Part shown: piece by piece, positions 63,009-64,000 of the stretch
Layout of the letters: each line of letters begins with the position of its first letter
Numbering within the stretch: the first letter of the stretch is position 1
Assembly: GCF_026191915.1 (NCBI RefSeq)
Contig: NZ_JAIMBY010000016.1
Location: 1-64,000, forward strand
DNA: 64,000 nt
Direction of reading: 5' to 3'
Source: Acidiphilium sp. PA
GTDB lineage: Bacteria > Pseudomonadota > Alphaproteobacteria > Acetobacterales > Acetobacteraceae
Program-made: the position numbers and the translations under genes
Notes under the pieces: generated by a model
The model's input: the letters and a program-made list of their open reading frames with translations, nothing else
Databases searched by the model: none
What the model was told of the DNA's origin: nothing

Positions 63009-63391
63009 CAGCGGAATTGCTGATGATCAGCGGGAAAGCCGGCCTTCGTGGTGGCTCAACCCTGAAGCTACGCGAGCGCGCGAGGTCGGGTTGCGGAAGA
63101 CGCGGGCCTCTTGGGGCCTGCGGATTCCGCAACCTGGCCTTGCGGTAGCTGGCGTGGCTGAACCGCGCTCTTGCGCGGCGCCCGAAGGGCGGGGTTGAAC
63201 CAGCACGACCTTGGCCGGCTTTATAATTGAGAGACCAGCAGAAGAGCCAAGGCACTGGCGGACGAACAACCGGCGGTGATCGGGCGCATCTGGTGGGAGG
63301 GTGATGACGAAACTGGCCCCGCGTTTCTTTCCGGTTGCCCGTTCGTGAGGTGAGGCAAGAACCGGTCACTGCCATCCTGAGACAAGGAAAA
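63009..63391. other. Intergenic region with second copy of the direct repeat
   Basis: About 380 bases without a supported gene. It contains the second copy of the 28-bp direct repeat at 63098-63125 and presumably the promoter of the small gene at 62808. Open frames crossing it have no ribosome sites and change reading style at the repeat. Confidence 0.4.
63098..63125. repeat. 28-bp direct repeat, copy 2
   Basis: Identical to 62542-62569 and in the same orientation. The sequences diverge at once beyond the repeat (ATTCCGC here, ATGACGC in copy 1), so the unit is short and sharply bounded. Confidence 0.7.
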
Positions 63392-63417
63392 GGGCGGAGA
63401 CCTTGCGGTCTCCGCCC
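63392..63417 (-). terminator. Terminator of the right-edge gene
   Basis: GGGCGGAGACC (63392-63402) and GGTCTCCGCCC (63407-63417) form a perfect 11-bp stem with a TTGC loop. On the minus strand CTTTTCCTTGTC follows. It lies 15 bases after the stop of the gene at 63433. Confidence 0.8.
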
Positions 63418-63432
63418 CTGAGGCTGTCCGGG

Positions 63433-64000
63433 TCAGGCTCCGAAGGCACCCAACTCGACGTCAGCCGCCTGCCGCTGGACGTTGCGGGACGATGCACCCG
63501 AGGGAGAGTAGGGTTTCCAGTCCGTGCCGATGACGGTTTCGTAGGCGTCGATGGCTCCGGTGACGGCGGCCATGAGGGCGTAGGCGTTGAGGCCAGCCTT
63601 GGCCGCGAACTCCCGGGCCCGTGCTGCTCTGCTGTCGAAGCCGAGAACCGGATCGCGATCCTCGTCGCGGTGGTCGTTGGCGAGCTTGGCGGTCTCCATG
63701 CGGGCGTCGCTGACCTTCGCGCTGTAGAAGGTGGCCGCCCCATGGGCGGACCGGACGAAGGCGTTGACGATGCGATCGAGGTGGATCCGCAGCGCCTTTT
63801 CATCGAGATGGGCTTCCAGCGCCCGGGCCGAGAGACCGATCTGTTGTTCGGTGCTGGCGCGGATGCTTTCGAAGTCGACGGGATCGAGGGCGAAGGTGGA
63901 GCTGATCTTGTCGGCCTGATTGTGCGTGGGGGCGATCATCCGGATCGTCTCGAGGGTGATCGGCGTTTCACCGCGCGGGGTGCGGGTGGTGGCGGGAGCG
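63433..64000 (-). CDS. Unknown protein, 5' end outside the window
   Basis: The frame is open from the stop at 63433 to the window edge, and the codons before the first internal ATG (63939) still read like protein (TPRGETPITLETIR), so the true start is probably beyond 64000. The visible 189 residues are helical and alanine-rich: LDPVDFESIRASTEQQIGLS, LRIHLDRIVNAFVRSAHGAA, EFAAKAGLNAYALMAAVTGA. No membrane segment or catalytic motif is seen. A strong terminator follows. The family is unknown. Confidence 0.6.
   Translation of the reverse strand, partial: APATTRTPRGETPITLETIRMIAPTHNQADKISSTFALDPVDFESIRASTEQQIGLSARALEAHLDEKALRIHLDRIVNAFVRSAHGAATFYSAKVSDARMETAKLANDHRDEDRDPVLGFDSRAARAREFAAKAGLNAYALMAAVTGAIDAYETVIGTDWKPYSPSGASSRNVQRQAADVELGAFGA

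Noticed and set aside
1-64000. CRISPR array
   Set aside because: No regularly spaced repeats with unique spacers were seen; the repeats found have two or three copies with irregular spacing.

Overview
This 64 kb window is GC-rich, alphaproteobacterial accessory DNA. The codon use, the protein families and the layout suggest a conjugative plasmid or integrative conjugative element of an acetic-acid-bacteria-like host (Acetobacteraceae); this host assignment is an inference. No replication, rRNA or housekeeping gene is visible. The only tRNA sequence is a 3' fragment of a tRNA-Gly gene.

Region 1 (1-30.6 kb, almost all + strand) is a type IVB (Dot/Icm or IncI Tra-like, MPF-I) secretion and conjugation apparatus. 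It carries dotJ-like/dotI, dotH, dotG, dotF, dotE, dotP, dotN and dotO, then dotD, dotC and dotB, then icmT, dotM and dotL. This order is colinear with the separate Legionella icm and dot clusters but runs in one piece, and about ten unrecognised small genes sit between the known ones. Two lytic transglycosylases, a PLD-like protein, a ParA-like ATPase, a coiled-coil membrane protein and two proteins sharing a repeated ~50-residue domain look like transfer accessories. A UvrD-type helicase ends the block. I found no DotA/TraY or IcmX/TraW.

Region 2 (30.6-35.2 kb) is a scrap and toxin-antitoxin zone. It holds a frameshifted small gene, a TacAT-type DUF1778/GNAT pair, truncated IS256 and IS66 transposases, a LysR C-terminal scrap, a UPF0149-like IS66 companion, an ArdC N-terminal scrap and a DUF433/PIN (VapBC-like) pair.

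Region 3 (35.3-55.0 kb) is a defence island based on DNA phosphorothioation. sspFGH (restriction-type effectors) runs on + and sspABCD (modification) runs on -; the two operons converge with a 16-bp gap. Upstream of sspA on the same strand is a translationally coupled pair: a double-GHKL-ATPase histidine-kinase-like protein and a large receiver-domain protein. I do not recognise this pair as part of the described Ssp system, and it is the best candidate for something new. The island's right edge carries the 3' part of a tRNA-Gly(GCC) gene with its terminator, which points to an old integration junction.

Region 4 (55.6-64 kb, - strand) holds the DNA-processing genes: a MobF relaxase-helicase in a tight operon with a small protein and a double Bro-N protein. 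It is followed by a DUF4326 gene, a small gene, several strong hairpins, a 28-bp direct repeat, and a gene that runs off the right end.

All calls come from reading translations and motifs by eye; no database search was run.
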